Shown: piece after piece, positions 12,811 to 25,022 of the stretch
Numbering within the stretch: position 1 is the stretch's first letter
Layout: each line of letters begins with the position of its first letter
Origin: Xestospongia bergquistia
Taxonomy: Eukaryota; Porifera; Demospongiae; Haplosclerida; Petrosiidae
Direction of reading: 5' to 3'
NCBI GenBank assembly: GCA_963965975.1
Contig: OZ014412.1
Coordinates: 10,893,849-10,957,848, forward strand
DNA length: 64,000 nucleotides
The notes under the pieces: generated by a model
What the model was told of the DNA's origin: nothing
What the model saw: only the letters and a program-made list of their open reading frames with translations
Databases searched by the model: none
Program-made: the position numbers and the translations under genes

Positions 12811-14401
12811 AGTTTGGACTAGTTACTCCCACAAAGGCACCTCCTGTTATGACTATTGATGGATATGTCATAAATAACATACAAATGTTAATATTATATT
12901 TATTAGTATTAAACAAAACTGAACTTTAACATTAATGAATGACTGGATAATTTTATATTTGATATATTTCTTAAGCAGTGGCTAGTCTTGTATTGAGACT
13001 GTATGCCTCCTGACAATCTATCTGGGTTTAGTTATCATTGTCTAGAAGTAAGTATTAATTTTGTTTAAAAGTTGTTACAGCTGGAGATTCCAGTAATTTT
13101 TATAATGAGTCTCCAACTTATTTATTATAATAATGTATCATTTAATTTAAAATTTTTCTCTCCAATAATTAATATTTAATATGATACTGTCCTACCCTCT
13201 AAACCTATCATTAATTATACACAACAAAGTATGGGTTCTTAATGTATATATAGCCCTTTTGCTAATTCTTATCTCAAAAATTAATAATCTAGACATTTCA
13301 TTTTATGAAGAAGGCATTCAAATGACTGCTAAACAATGTACTATTTATAAAAACTTATAATGAAAGCATTACAATATTGAATATGTAAAGTACAAAAATC
13401 AACTTAGAAATACTTAATCACTTCATGAATACAATCATAATAACCAGAATATAGTATACTATAGCTCTATAGCAAACAGTTATAAATGAAATACAAAGTC
13501 TAATCAGTGTTTAGCATATACAAACACACACTAAAGGAGCAGTTAACAACATTACCATCAATGGCTATAGTTTCTCCTCCACATCCTCATTTGAATCATG
13601 TATTATGACAACATTACTATAGACAGCATTTTAAACAATAATAGTGATATACCAACTCATTAAATAAATAGAAAAGTTTAAATGAATATATTGTTAGGTT
13701 TTATGAAAAATTTAACAAGCTATATATACATTAACATGCTCATGATTATGTTTGAAGTCAACTTCAACTTTTTTAAGTGGAGAAATATCATTAGTATATA
13801 GTTATATCATATTTGGAAAACATCCAACAAACTTTTCAAGTTGTGTGTAAGAGAACCAATTGAACAAGTCAAGATCTATAATGACATTCCTAGTTGACAT
13901 AGTTTTAATAAACATTTTAAGCCATATCTTATTTAGATATGAGCAAGTCAACACAAGGACCTGTTTTGTGATCATTGTTATCATGACCTCTTATATAAAT
14001 TCTTTTAATTTTACCATTTCTCTTGCTGATCCACATGTATACTGCCTGGTGGGCCAGCAGACAATTCTGTTGTAGTGGTGTTTTTTTTGTTTTGAATATA
14101 TACTATCTAGCTACTATGCATTAGTAAAAAACATAGTAGCAGCTGCATGTACTAACAGAAATTTAATTTGACATGTCATCCATATTATATATAAATTGAT
14201 GTATCAAATTATAAACATATACACACACCAACTACCAAAGAATGATCTTAAGCATTAACAATTTTGGTTTATATGAATTTAGACAAAATCAACTGTTAGT
14301 ATTGTGTTAAGTTATAGATATAATTCAAGAATACTTATATTAAATCAAAAATATTAGTCTTATTATTATCCTGATCGATGTGCTCCTTTCATTTCTGATT
14401 G

Positions 14402-15228
14402 TCATTTAAAGGTCTTGTGAACATGGTGAGGAACAGATTTAACAAACAGATTCTCACTGGTACGTAGTTGCCCCTTAGCTTTAGTTCGAACTACAGTAAA
14501 GTCACATAATGACATACATTAACTATCAAAATGATATACTTTCATCTTTACCAGGTGGTCCTAAAGTAGTTTTTCTTATTTTTGTAAGAGCCTCTGACAT
14601 GTACTGCCTTTCCTTTGATGTTGGTTTAAACTACAATGTTATACATGAATATATTGGTAAGGTCAAGAGCTATTAACCTGGTCTGGAATCCCTTGTTGAT
14701 GATAATATATATATGTACTTCGTATATACATAATTCCTGTTATTAACAGTGTAAACTATATAATTATATTGTTATCAGATTAATTACTTACCATAACCAA
14801 CAAAATGTCTCTGAGAAGTATAGGGGTTCTTTTAGTTATTATTCTCCTATACTGTAGTATTAGACATAACATAAGTTTTATAAATCTACTTATACCTACC
14901 CCTTTCTTCGCAGTATTGTTTCTATGATATACTTTAGGTAACACAAATATAGTCATAGCTGGATCATATCTAAATCTTTCACTAAATATCTCAATCTAAT
15001 ATTTAACAAATAATAATTGTCTACGTTTTTATACCTTACGTTGCTGCCTCTGCCTTCTTCTCTCTTTTTTTACACCATCTGCTGAAAACATTGCAGAAGT
15101 AGACACACATCTAAAAATATAATGTCACATTGCTACCTAATAGCGTGCATGTCTCTTTAACCTAACTGTAAAGTCATAACCACAGCCATGGCAACATTGA
15201 CTACTTGTGAAAGAGATCTGGAATGATA
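14402..15228 (-). pseudogene. Secreted CUB-like family gene, copy D (5' half missing)
   Basis: Contains the end of exon 4 (up to the GYDFTVR region), exons 5-8, the fused exon 9/10 (ending LGPPG) and the last exon. Part of exon 7 is deleted near 14,815. Similarity ends abruptly inside exon 4 at about 15,228, where unrelated sequence begins. There is no promoter, signal peptide or first three exons, so this is a truncated gene. It shares the shortened exon 9/10 structure with copy C. Confidence 0.85.
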
Positions 15229-15239
15229 ATATATATTAG

Positions 15240-16145
15240 ATTTTGTATATACATGACTCCTAGGGACAAAGACATAAAATTTTAATAACAAACTTATTAT
15301 TTAATCGAATCTGGGAGTCTACATTTGTGACCTGCTACGAAGTCTTTGGTAACGTCTATTTGTGAAATACAATCAAGTTTTTCTTTGTGGACATAAAGGA
15401 CCATAATGTGGGTTTAGTGGTACCTGTGTCATATTAGATCATAAATATGACTTTACCCTCCTAAGGGTTATAAAAGATCTGCATTAGTTGCTTGCACAAC
15501 CAAGATAAGCTTCGTTATGATAAATACTTCTGACAAGTATTCTGAGGCCTCGCATTAACACTTTAAGTACTCAAGTACTGTGTCAAAATTAATGTTAGAA
15601 GATTCATTATCACCAAAGCAACTGGACTTGATATCGTCTCCATAAAAGCTACATGCAAATAAGTACTCTTCTTCAAAAGACTCTTCTCTACCAGCTTTAA
15701 TGAGTAGCTCTTGTAATTTTTGATAAATCTGATATCCAAGTTTGATTTTTGATAAGTCTGATATCTTTTCTCTACCAGCTTTAATGAGTAGCTCTTGTAA
15801 TTTTTGATAAGTCTGATATCTTGTTTTTATGGACTCTATAACAAAATCTAATGCTTCAAAATAGATTTGATAAAAATCTCACAGTGTTTCAGGCAAAATA
15901 GAAGCAGATCCTTCATCATATCGTCTTGGCCACTAAACAGGTTGAGCACATGTGAACAGATCATTGAATCCCTTGCTTCAAGATAGTGTAGCCATGTCCA
16001 AGATTTGTACCAAGATACTTGGAAAGGTCTAGAGACAACTTTTGTCTTTCCAAAACTGGCTCTTTGAATAATTAAAATCACATGGCTGATGTTTCTCTGT
16101 AAAATTCTCCATATTTCTAACAGCTGGTAGGCATACATAAGTGGT
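15240..16145 (-). pseudogene. Foreign coding-like segment interrupting the array; gene not identified
   Basis: This kilobase is absent from the matching place in the other array units. On the minus strand it holds protein-like stretches in more than one frame: one at 15,848-16,138 (with SWTWLHYLEARDSMICSHV) and one over about 15,583-15,880 (with TYQKLQELLIKAGREESFEE and YLFACSFYGDD, ending in a stop). A short open stretch (VHKEKLDCISQIDVTKDF) follows at 15,290-15,400. An 84-base in-frame tandem duplication repeats YQKLQELLIKAGRE. I do not recognise the gene. The FEEEY..ACSFYG pattern faintly recalls the DHR2 region of DOCK exchange factors, but this is too weak to name it. Confidence 0.45.
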
Positions 16146-16531
16146 TTTTATTATGTGTATAGGATATAATTTCATGTATGAGATAAACATATGTAATTAT
16201 TTACTTATTTTTATAGCAACTATTATTATTAACAATGAATATTCAATACATAGTGGGCCAGCAGACACTTCTTCATCCAAGTCTTTTTATAATAGAGTCG
16301 ACTGATTTATACTAATTGTTGTAGAGTTGGTTTTTTCAATATTATATTATCTACTATTTATTAGCAGATAGAAACCATGACAATAGCTAGTACATAATGT
16401 TTTTAGATGATTTATATGAGCATATTTTGATTACTTTGTATTGGATGGAGTCAACAGATCAACATAGTGGCTGTACTCTCAGGTGCTTAATTTAATTACC
16501 ACATTCTTCATATACTTTAATGGGAGTTTAA

Positions 16532-16568
<37 letters not shown>

Positions 16569-16843
16569 TCCATAAACCCTTTAACCTTAAACATTGGAAC
16601 CTAAATTCACATTACAGTATAATGTTCCGTTACTAGCATTGTAGACACTTATTTATCATTATTATAACTTGATATGACATTATAAATATGTACATATATC
16701 AACTATCAAAAAATAATCTTATGCATTAAATTGTGGTTTCTATGAATTTAGTCAAAATCAACTATTAGTATTGAGTCGAGTTATAGATATAATACATGAA
16801 TATTAATATTAAGTTAAGAATATTGATCTTATTATTATCCTGA

Positions 16844-18652
16844 TCAAGAACCTCCTTTCATTCCTGGTATTCCTGTTTGTTCTTTAAAAGTCTTCAGAAC
16901 AAGCCGAGCTACAGATTTAACAAACAGATTCTTACTGGTACGTAGTTGCTCCATAGCTTTAGCCCGAACTACAGTAAAGTCACATGATAACATATACATT
17001 GACTACAAATTTAATATACCTATCTTTTCAAAACCAGGACCAGGTGGTCCTGGCAGACCACGACAAGTTCCTACAGCAATGATGGTTTCTCCTTTGCCTT
17101 GACATTTTGGACGTTTACGAGATCCAGATAAAAATGGAGGGATGCCTGGGACACCTGAGAATGAAATGAATTGCATAAGGCAATAATGTCTAAATGAAAA
17201 ATAGTACCTGCATAAAATGTGGCTATTATAGGAGTATTGACAGCCTTATTACCAGTTCTTCTTAATGTTGTAAGAGCCTTTGACATGTACTCCCTTTCCT
17301 TTGATGTTGGTTTAAACTACAGTGCTACACATAAATATATTAGATAGGTCAAGAGCTATTAACCTGGTCTGGAATCCCTTGTTGATGATAATATATATAT
17401 GTACTTCGTATATACATAACTCCTGTTATTAACAGTGTAAACTATATAATTATATTGTTATCAGATTAATAACTTACCATAACCAACAAAATGTCTCTGA
17501 ACAGTTCCTCTAGAGATCACAACACCAAAGATTTCATCATATACATGAAGAGTACAGGTTCTTTTCCTCATTAATGTCCTATACTGTAGATATTATACAT
17601 AACACAAATTTTACATCTACATATATACCCCTTTCTTCACAGTGACAATATTGTTCCTATAATATACTTTAGCTCCAACAGGTACCACAAATTTAGTCCT
17701 AGCTGGGCCACGTCTAAATCTTTCACTAAATATCTCAATCTAATACTTAAAAATGTATAATTGTCTAAATTCTATTTCTTACGTTACTGCTTCTGCTTTC
17801 TTCTCTTTTTTTTACACCACCTGTTGAAAACATGTCAGAAGAAGGCACACATCTGGAATAAAAAATTCACTTTACTACATCATAACATGTATATCTTCTC
17901 TAACCTAACTGTAAAGTCATAACCACAGCCATGACAACATTGACTACTTGTGAAAGAGATCTGGAGTGATCTAATGATTGATTCAAAGTTTTTACAATCT
18001 TGGCTTGCATTTCCACATAGTGAAATTTCTCCAATTTGATCATTCTTCAATCTCACCTCATCAAGACATTCACCTATTATTATATCACTATATAAAAGAC
18101 ATTTTAATGGATTGTCACATTTTACCAGAAGAGCTTTTGGGCAGATCCATACCAGTACAATGAAACTGTATCACTTGTCCCTTTTGACATTGAATATTAT
18201 GAACACAAAACTGTTGAGCTGGATAGCATCTGAATTAAATTATAAGGTATAAAACAATCTATTGCAACATTGTACTCAACCTATTAAGATTAGAATGATT
18301 AGGATCCTTGATAATACAGTTCTTTGAACCATCTGATTCAGTATTACAATTAATGTTAGTGGCTATGGCATTTTTTGGAAATTTACATATTGGAAGACCA
18401 TTCTTAACTTTGAAATTGTAGCTCAGACAAATTTCTTTACTGAAATACAGAACTAACTCATAATTGTTATAATGATGATTATAACACTCACCTTCTTCTC
18501 TCTACTAACTCAATAATACCCTGATCATTTGCAAATCTTTCAGCACAGTCTGCTAAGTTCTTGTCTTCTGGTCCACTAGAGCCACAAGAACATTTTTGAG
18601 AATTAGTTTTAATAACTCCATAAAACAAAAATAAGCAAAGAAAAATCTTCAT
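16844..18652 (-). CDS. Secreted CUB-like family protein, copy E (intact)
   Basis: All eleven exons are present and open, joined by GT/AG introns; exon 1 is 18492-18652 with signal peptide MKIFLCLFLFYGVIKTNS. The CUB-like part has ECLDEVRLKNDQIGEISLCG and QCCHGCGYDFTVR. Exon 7 reads YRTLMRKRT, as in copy B, its closest relative. Exon 10 is longer than in A and contains a short collagen-like run (GLPGPPGPG). The C-terminus ends TGIPGMKGGS. The predicted product is slightly longer than A. It lies next to the NuSAP-like gene on the same strand. Probably secreted; molecular role unknown. Confidence 0.8.
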
Positions 18653-18804
18653 GACTGAATTAGAGAAAATTATAGAATCATTTAATTAGTAAATTTACAA
18701 AATACCTTAACTTTAGAGATGAGATAGCAGTCAGTGACAGACAGATAAGTATTGTTGTGTTTCATTAGAAATATAATCTCTGTGAAATCCTTTCCACAGA
18801 TTGA

Positions 18805-18940
18805 CTTATATACAAACTTTGACTTTCACTAAACATTATACTATAAGAATAACACTCCTATTTGGGAAGTGTATTGACTGATAAATCAATTAGGTTACAT
18901 GATATGTCCACTTAGTGCTACAATCTAGTGGGTGATCAAA
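18805..18940 (-). promoter_or_regulatory. Promoter of copy E
   Basis: Minus-strand TATATAAG at 18805-18812, 160 bases before the ATG, and the conserved upstream block at about 18,865-18,935. The spacer to 19,720 contains the sixth copy of the conserved module and an AC microsatellite lies further on at 19924-19952, inside the next gene. Confidence 0.55.
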
Positions 18941-19722
18941 GGAACTGGATTTCAAAGTTTTGACTAGTTACTCCCACAAAGCATCTCCTATTATGACTAT
19001 TAATGGAACATTATAAAAAGTTTAATATTACAACTGTATATTTATTAGTATATAACAAAAATAAACTTAATGAATGATTGGATAATGAAAACTCCTTAGA
19101 CAAGTCTTGTACATATCTAGATAGAATGCTTTCTGACAATCTATCTGTTCTATATGTCCTGTAGGTAGTCCTTTGTAATATGATATTGATCCCACCTTCT
19201 AAACATATTACTATATACAACCTGGTATGGATTCTCACTGGACACTATTCACTTGATAATTCTTAATACAACATTGAGCATGTAAGTACAAAACATTAAC
19301 TCTAACTTTGGATATATTCATCTAAGAATATTATAGACATGAATTTATATGGCGTGTAGAATATTTAGTAAATACTTACAAACTTTATGAATATTATAAT
19401 AATGACAATCTATAATACTATAGCTCTATAGCAAACAGTTAAAGATGAATATACAAAATTACATCATAAATTAACATACACAAACATACACTAAAGGAGC
19501 AGTTAACAACATTACCATCAATGGCTATAGTTTCTCCTCCACATCCTAATTTGAATCATGTGTATTATGACAACACTACAATAGTCAGCACTTCAAACAA
19601 TGACAGTCAACCAACCCATTACATCATTAGAAAGATTTTATATGAATATATTAAGTTTATGAAAAATGTAACAAAACAGTATTCTTTAAATTAACATTAA
19701 CATCCATGATTCTGTAATTCAG

Positions 19723-19921
19723 TTATAGTCTAAAGGGTGGTTTGGTACCTATAAAAAAATGAATAAGAGTATTAACTGTACAATGTAATACTTATTGGTC
19801 AATAGACACTCTATTAATAAAATATTGAAATCAATTACTAGACAATATATGTTAAATGATCAGCTCACTATGCTGAAATGGTAGAACTATTTTAATACTT
19901 GAATATAAATAATAGTACACA

Positions 19922-19956
<35 letters not shown>

Positions 19957-22900
19957 TAGTACTGTCAATAAAAAACATTATTAGTAATATAAACCTTTAT
20001 AAGGTGTGACTTCAGGCTTTACAGGCATTTTCTTCTTGACAGATGACAAAGTTGGTTTTGAAGACAACTTGTCTAAAACAGAATTATTATTTGTTATTAT
20101 TACTGACTATTAGTACTTAGTATGTATTAAGGTCCATCTGTCTATCTATTCATCTACTTATTCATCCATCCATTCATTCATTTGACAAGTAGGAAGAGTC
20201 ATGTACTTACTGTTAACAGTCTTTGTCTTTATCTCATGGCTCTGAGATTGAACCTATACGATATGTACATCAAAGTACATACTAACATCATATAGTTATT
20301 ATATTAATAAATGTTACAGTAATGTACAGTAGATATTCTTATGTTATATAATGTAATTCAATCTACTAAATAGAGCTAAAACAGACCTTAACTTTCTTTG
20401 ATTTTTGTTCATTAGATGTGTTTTCTGGTCTCATTCTTTTGCGTCTTTCAGCTATAGCACTGATAGATAGCATCCTATAACACAATGTAATGTAATGCTG
20501 TATGATATAATACAGGATGATATTGACACTGACTTGTTGAATTCTTTTTTATGAGCTTTATCAAATTTCATACTGCTAGTACTTTTTATTGGTATTTTAC
20601 TAGCAGTTGGTTTGGATGCAACATAAGTAGGATCATTTTCTATAACAAAAATGAAAGTTTATATTTTATCAAAACAACAGACAATTATAACTTTTTTTAT
20701 TGAGCAAATATCATATTTACTGAAGCAACATTGTTGTTAGCTATTATGTAGATTATTATGAGATAGTTTAGATCATTCTGTCTACTATAAATGATTATAA
20801 ATATATGCAAAACTTCAAGTTAGCTAATTTAAATTTAGAATAGAAAACACTGTATAACTGCTTAAATCTATTTCAGGTTAGTTCCAACTCATGTAATGAG
20901 AGGATTGACTTATAAATAACATTACAGTAGAGAAGAAACATGAAGAATGCTTTACTACTCAACAAAGTGAAGTATTGTATGTCTGATTATTTACATATAG
21001 TAGAGGGCATGTCCAACAGATGTTTATTTATTAGTTGATGAGTGGGCATGTCTAAGGAATTCCCCAAACTTTATTGACCATAAACAGGAAGTGTGCTATG
21101 TTTTGATAACATAGAACATTCTATAATATACTATATGATGCAGTTATCATGGTGAGTGTGGTTTTGAAACAATTCTGTCATTACTTTTTTGGTTTTGTAT
21201 TACTTATTGATTCCTTTTAATATTAGTGGTTTCTAAGGCAGGTTAAGTTAGCATTATAAATAACAATTAAAACATTTATGTTTCCCATATCTTATTTTTA
21301 ATGTTGATAGGTATCATGCCTTTAGCTGCTTCCTCTAATTCCACACCTCTAACTATGTGAAACACTTTACATGAGCAAACTTAAGCATGACAATGCTACC
21401 TGGATAAGTAATACATAACATTTTTAGAAAACTGCACAAAGGAAGAGTGATTAAAGCTTTAAAAGAAAAATAGGCTATTCAAACATTTGAAGACTCACAA
21501 TAAATCATATACTATACATGTGATTTATGGCACAAGAGGCGTGACATCAGCCTCTTAACCACACCTCTCATGCCATAATTATGCAGTACACATTGTCTAT
21601 AGTATAATAGTACAATATATAAATACAATATTCTACTAGTTTATCTGTATATAATTTAAACACACTCACTTCTTTCTTCCACTCTAGCCTCCAATAATGC
21701 CATTATCTCATCATGATGACTATATATAACAAGAAATCATATACTATATTCAAATGTATATACATTATATCATACAAAAACAAACAACATAAAAGAAATG
21801 GACACAATAATACTACTACTAATATTATTAGTATTATTGTGTATACTATATATAATATATATATTTCCTACATTTCTGTTAAAGTGATGATGACTATTAC
21901 ATCATTTAATCAACAATAGCAGTATATGTACATGTAGTACAAATTAATACACAGAGTTTACCTAGCTGTGTTCTCCTTCTCTTGTGGCAACGTTGATTTT
22001 AACAGAGGAGACTCTAGAGATACCATTGAAAACTCCTTCATCATTGAAATGGGAACAGGAGAGAAAGGATGTTCTTTGTCATATGTAGTATTGAGACCAG
22101 TTGAAGGCCATTTATTTGTAGTCTCATTTCTGAATGCCCATGATCCATTTAGAGCAGTCTCTAAAATTTAAGAAATATGTCAATTATTTAAATAACAAAG
22201 TTATTTATTTATCATTATATCATCTACTTGACTAATTACAAGTCTGTTTAAACTTTACTATTTAATTAAAAGAGTAAAATAGATTACAGAACTTGTATAT
22301 TATAATATTATTTAATAATTTGAACTTCGTACAAAGATAGTCAATGATACATAATATGTATACAATTGTATTTTATTTTCAATAGAGAAGGAGAAACTAT
22401 AGCAATAATTCTTCTTTAAATCTCAAAAAGGTATCTAAGTAACTGGATATCTAGTACAGGCTATATGTACTGGTTGTGTGATACCTATATTAATAACTGT
22501 TAACAGTAATTAAACTGTCTGTGCCATGAATTGATTGTATTGTGTAATTCGTCTTTGTCATCATTTTTTCTATAATGATTTCAAGCTACTTATTATTATT
22601 ATTAGGTGTTCACTTCCCATTTAAACACATGACCTCTTGGAATTGGTAGAAAACTAAATTGTAATTATTTCTACCATCTATGTAGTCAATTGACCAATCA
22701 GATTCCCCTAATGAAACTTTATAAATCACTTATAAACCTAGCTACTAAAAGGCTTATAAGATAGCATTTATGAACCTGTACCTCAGGCACTTTGTGTGAA
22801 TATTAATATATAGCAAACAGTGAACAATGTGATGTACTATTGTATACATTGCTATGATTACTATGTTTAATGTGGTAACAGGAAATGTGAGAGGGAGTAT

Positions 22901-25022
22901 ACAAATTTGTTTAAGAATAAAGTTTTAAAGGAAACTAAATAAATTGATTCATTATGTCTTGAAGACTATGCTCTTTTGTAGTGTTTGGAATGCTAGTGCA
23001 CAATAGAACAAGTTGAAATGTTATTATTACTACATGGTAGAAGTCCATTATATAACTTTATGTTAATTTCCTATAGCATTTAAAGACCTCATGTCATTAG
23101 CCATCAGTTTATAAATGTTATAATGACCTTCACCTTGTTGTATAATTAACATATAACAATGAGTCATTATCCTTAACTGTGACTGTGTGACACTATGTGA
23201 TGTGTGGCTAACAAGTATGCTTTTCTGTCCTCTAGCTTTTGTATTCTCTGTTACTTCTCCAAATCAAAGAGAAATTACTATTATCAAAACAATATGGTTT
23301 GTTTTATTTTATGAGCCTATATTGTACATGAGACTGACCTGATAATCGAGGTGTATTACACAATGATTCAGAAAGAGCGGCAACAGGATCTGGGACTTGC
23401 TTCTCAGGTGATTCAATTGTAAATGTAGTATTATGAGCATTGTTACCAATATTAGTGGTCACGTCATCAGGACGTTGATGTGGAAGGGATTGACTACTAG
23501 TGAGATCATCAACAGAACAATTGTCAGATCTTGTATTATCAGAAGTAGTTGGTATAGAGTCAATTGTTGTGCTAACAGGCAAAGCATCTTCATAAGAAAT
23601 GTTGTTATTGATGGAGTTTTCACAGCAAGATAAAGTAAATACCGTATTAGTGACAGAGTCTTTACAAGGAGATGATGGTACACTGCTAACTGTTGTGATA
23701 ACTGGCGGAGTAAGTTCTGTATCTTTGATTGGAGATACACTCACTGCATGGACATTAATTTGGCCATCTTTAGTAGACTCTATTTGTACATTAACGAAGA
23801 TATTGTCTGAAGTATCACCAACATTTGGTTCAGTGGCATCCATATTGAAGTTAGTAGAATTAGCTCCACTTGAATTGAACTGTATAGATATTTGTATATT
23901 TGAATCGTCTAATGATGTATTAGTACTGGTCACCATTGACTCTATTTGACCTAAAATTGTGTAAAAGACGCAATGATACTTACTTAACTCTGCTGGTAAT
24001 TGTGTTTATTAAATTATGTGTTTTAAAAATGTTGAGTTTAGATTTATTCAATTATAAAGAGATGTCTAATGTAATCAAATGCTTTTTGTAACAAAATGAA
24101 GTTTTAATGCATACAAATTTAAAATTACCACACATAATTAATAGTAAGCTTAAAGAGTCATGTACAATAATCAATGTTGTATCACTAACCATTTGACTCA
24201 TTAGCATGAGATTCCAATGACCGTTTACTCCTAAAAGATATTGTACATATATAAATAATTCTACATTTACAAACTACATCTTACCTTGAATGCTTAGCTT
24301 CCTTCTTTCTCCTCTTCCTTCGATTCATAATTTGAGGAGGTGGACTATCTTCATGAACATCTTTCTCTAGGTCATCTCGTTCAATTGGTTCAGATCTAAT
24401 ATACAACAAGATATAACATTATGTAGTAATAGTTAGTAATCTTATGACATCTCTGAGCATTTAAAAAGATTATAAATCATCCTATGATTCTCCTACATTG
24501 ATGAACTTTAGAAAATTTATAAAAGCTATAAACAAACATCAAAGCACACATATATACAATTAAGACACATATCACTACTACTAAGGCAGTTCTGAGTTTA
24601 GGATTATATACCATTAATGTGTCCATTTCATGCTGTATTGTTGTAATGCAATTTTCAGTATACTGAAAATACAATACTGCTTATACACATTACAATCAAT
24701 GAATTTTGTTTTCTCTGCCACTAAAGCTAAAATGACAGGTGTGAATGATTGAAGCCATATCAAAAAACATCACCAACTTCACTTATAATATTATTTTGTC
24801 ACTCATTATTGATCAACTAAATAGAATTACTATTATGTACCTGAGCAACAAATTTCTTTGTTTTTCCAATTCAGCTATCATGACAACATTCTAACAATGT
24901 AATAAAAAATTACTAATTCAGTCAATACGACATACCTTTGTGTTAGCTTTAATGTTATACTTCTTACATAGCTTTTGAAGCTCTGATCTTTTGAGGTCAT
25001 TTAAATTTTCTGGAATATCCAT
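19723..25022 (-). CDS. NUSAP1-like: NuSAP-like SAP-domain spindle protein (496 aa)
   Basis: Twelve exons (24936-25022, 24841-24890, 24285-24395, 24190-24230, 23339-23950, 21962-22160, 21670-21719, 20534-20639, 20387-20474, 20211-20253, 19995-20072, 19723-19748) sum to 1491 bases in one frame. Residues 1-29 hold a SAP motif (LKRSELQKLCKKYNIKA), as in human NuSAP1, where it is also N-terminal. A basic stretch (MNRRKRRKKEAKH) could be a nuclear signal. Exon 5 is a 204-residue Ser/Thr/Asn-rich linker. Exons 8-9 read MKFDKAHKKEFNK then MLSISAIAERRKR, which aligns with the NuSAP1 segment FKKLHEAHFKEMESIDQYIE. The basic tail (SVKKKMPVKPEVTPYK) fits microtubule or DNA binding. NuSAP proteins bundle spindle microtubules in mitosis. 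Orthology is inference from the SAP motif, the FKKLHEAHF-like motif and overall layout. Confidence 0.75.
21526..21577. repeat. Short inverted repeat in a NuSAP-like intron
   Basis: TATGGCACAAGAGGCGTG and CACACCTCTCATGCCATA form 18-base arms with three mismatches around a 16-base loop. It may be a small foldback element or a structured intron segment. Confidence 0.6.

Larger units (their letters stand above)
1..20534 (-). repeat. Tandem segmental-duplication array of a secreted-protein gene
   Basis: Five long blocks repeat the same minus-strand gene with its promoter and 3' spacer. Gene copies: A 2263-4026, B 6009-7804, C 10960-12513, D 14402-15228 (truncated), E 16844-18652, plus an end relic near 1.8-1.96 kb. 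B with its flanks (about 5.45-9.75 kb) matches E with its flanks (about 16.23-20.53 kb), including the 3' end of the neighbouring NuSAP-like gene. A, C and D resemble each other in spacer sequence. The array runs to the left edge and probably continues outside. Spacers are AT-rich and I see no further intact gene in them. Confidence 0.9.

Noticed and set aside
15848-16138. Considered as an intact 96-residue gene
   Set aside because: It lacks a promoter or splice context, and coding-like sequence continues in another frame next to it, so it is part of a decayed segment.
23433-23949. Open frames on the plus strand opposite NuSAP-like exon 5
   Set aside because: They are antisense shadows of a 204-codon real exon whose frame joins all other exons.
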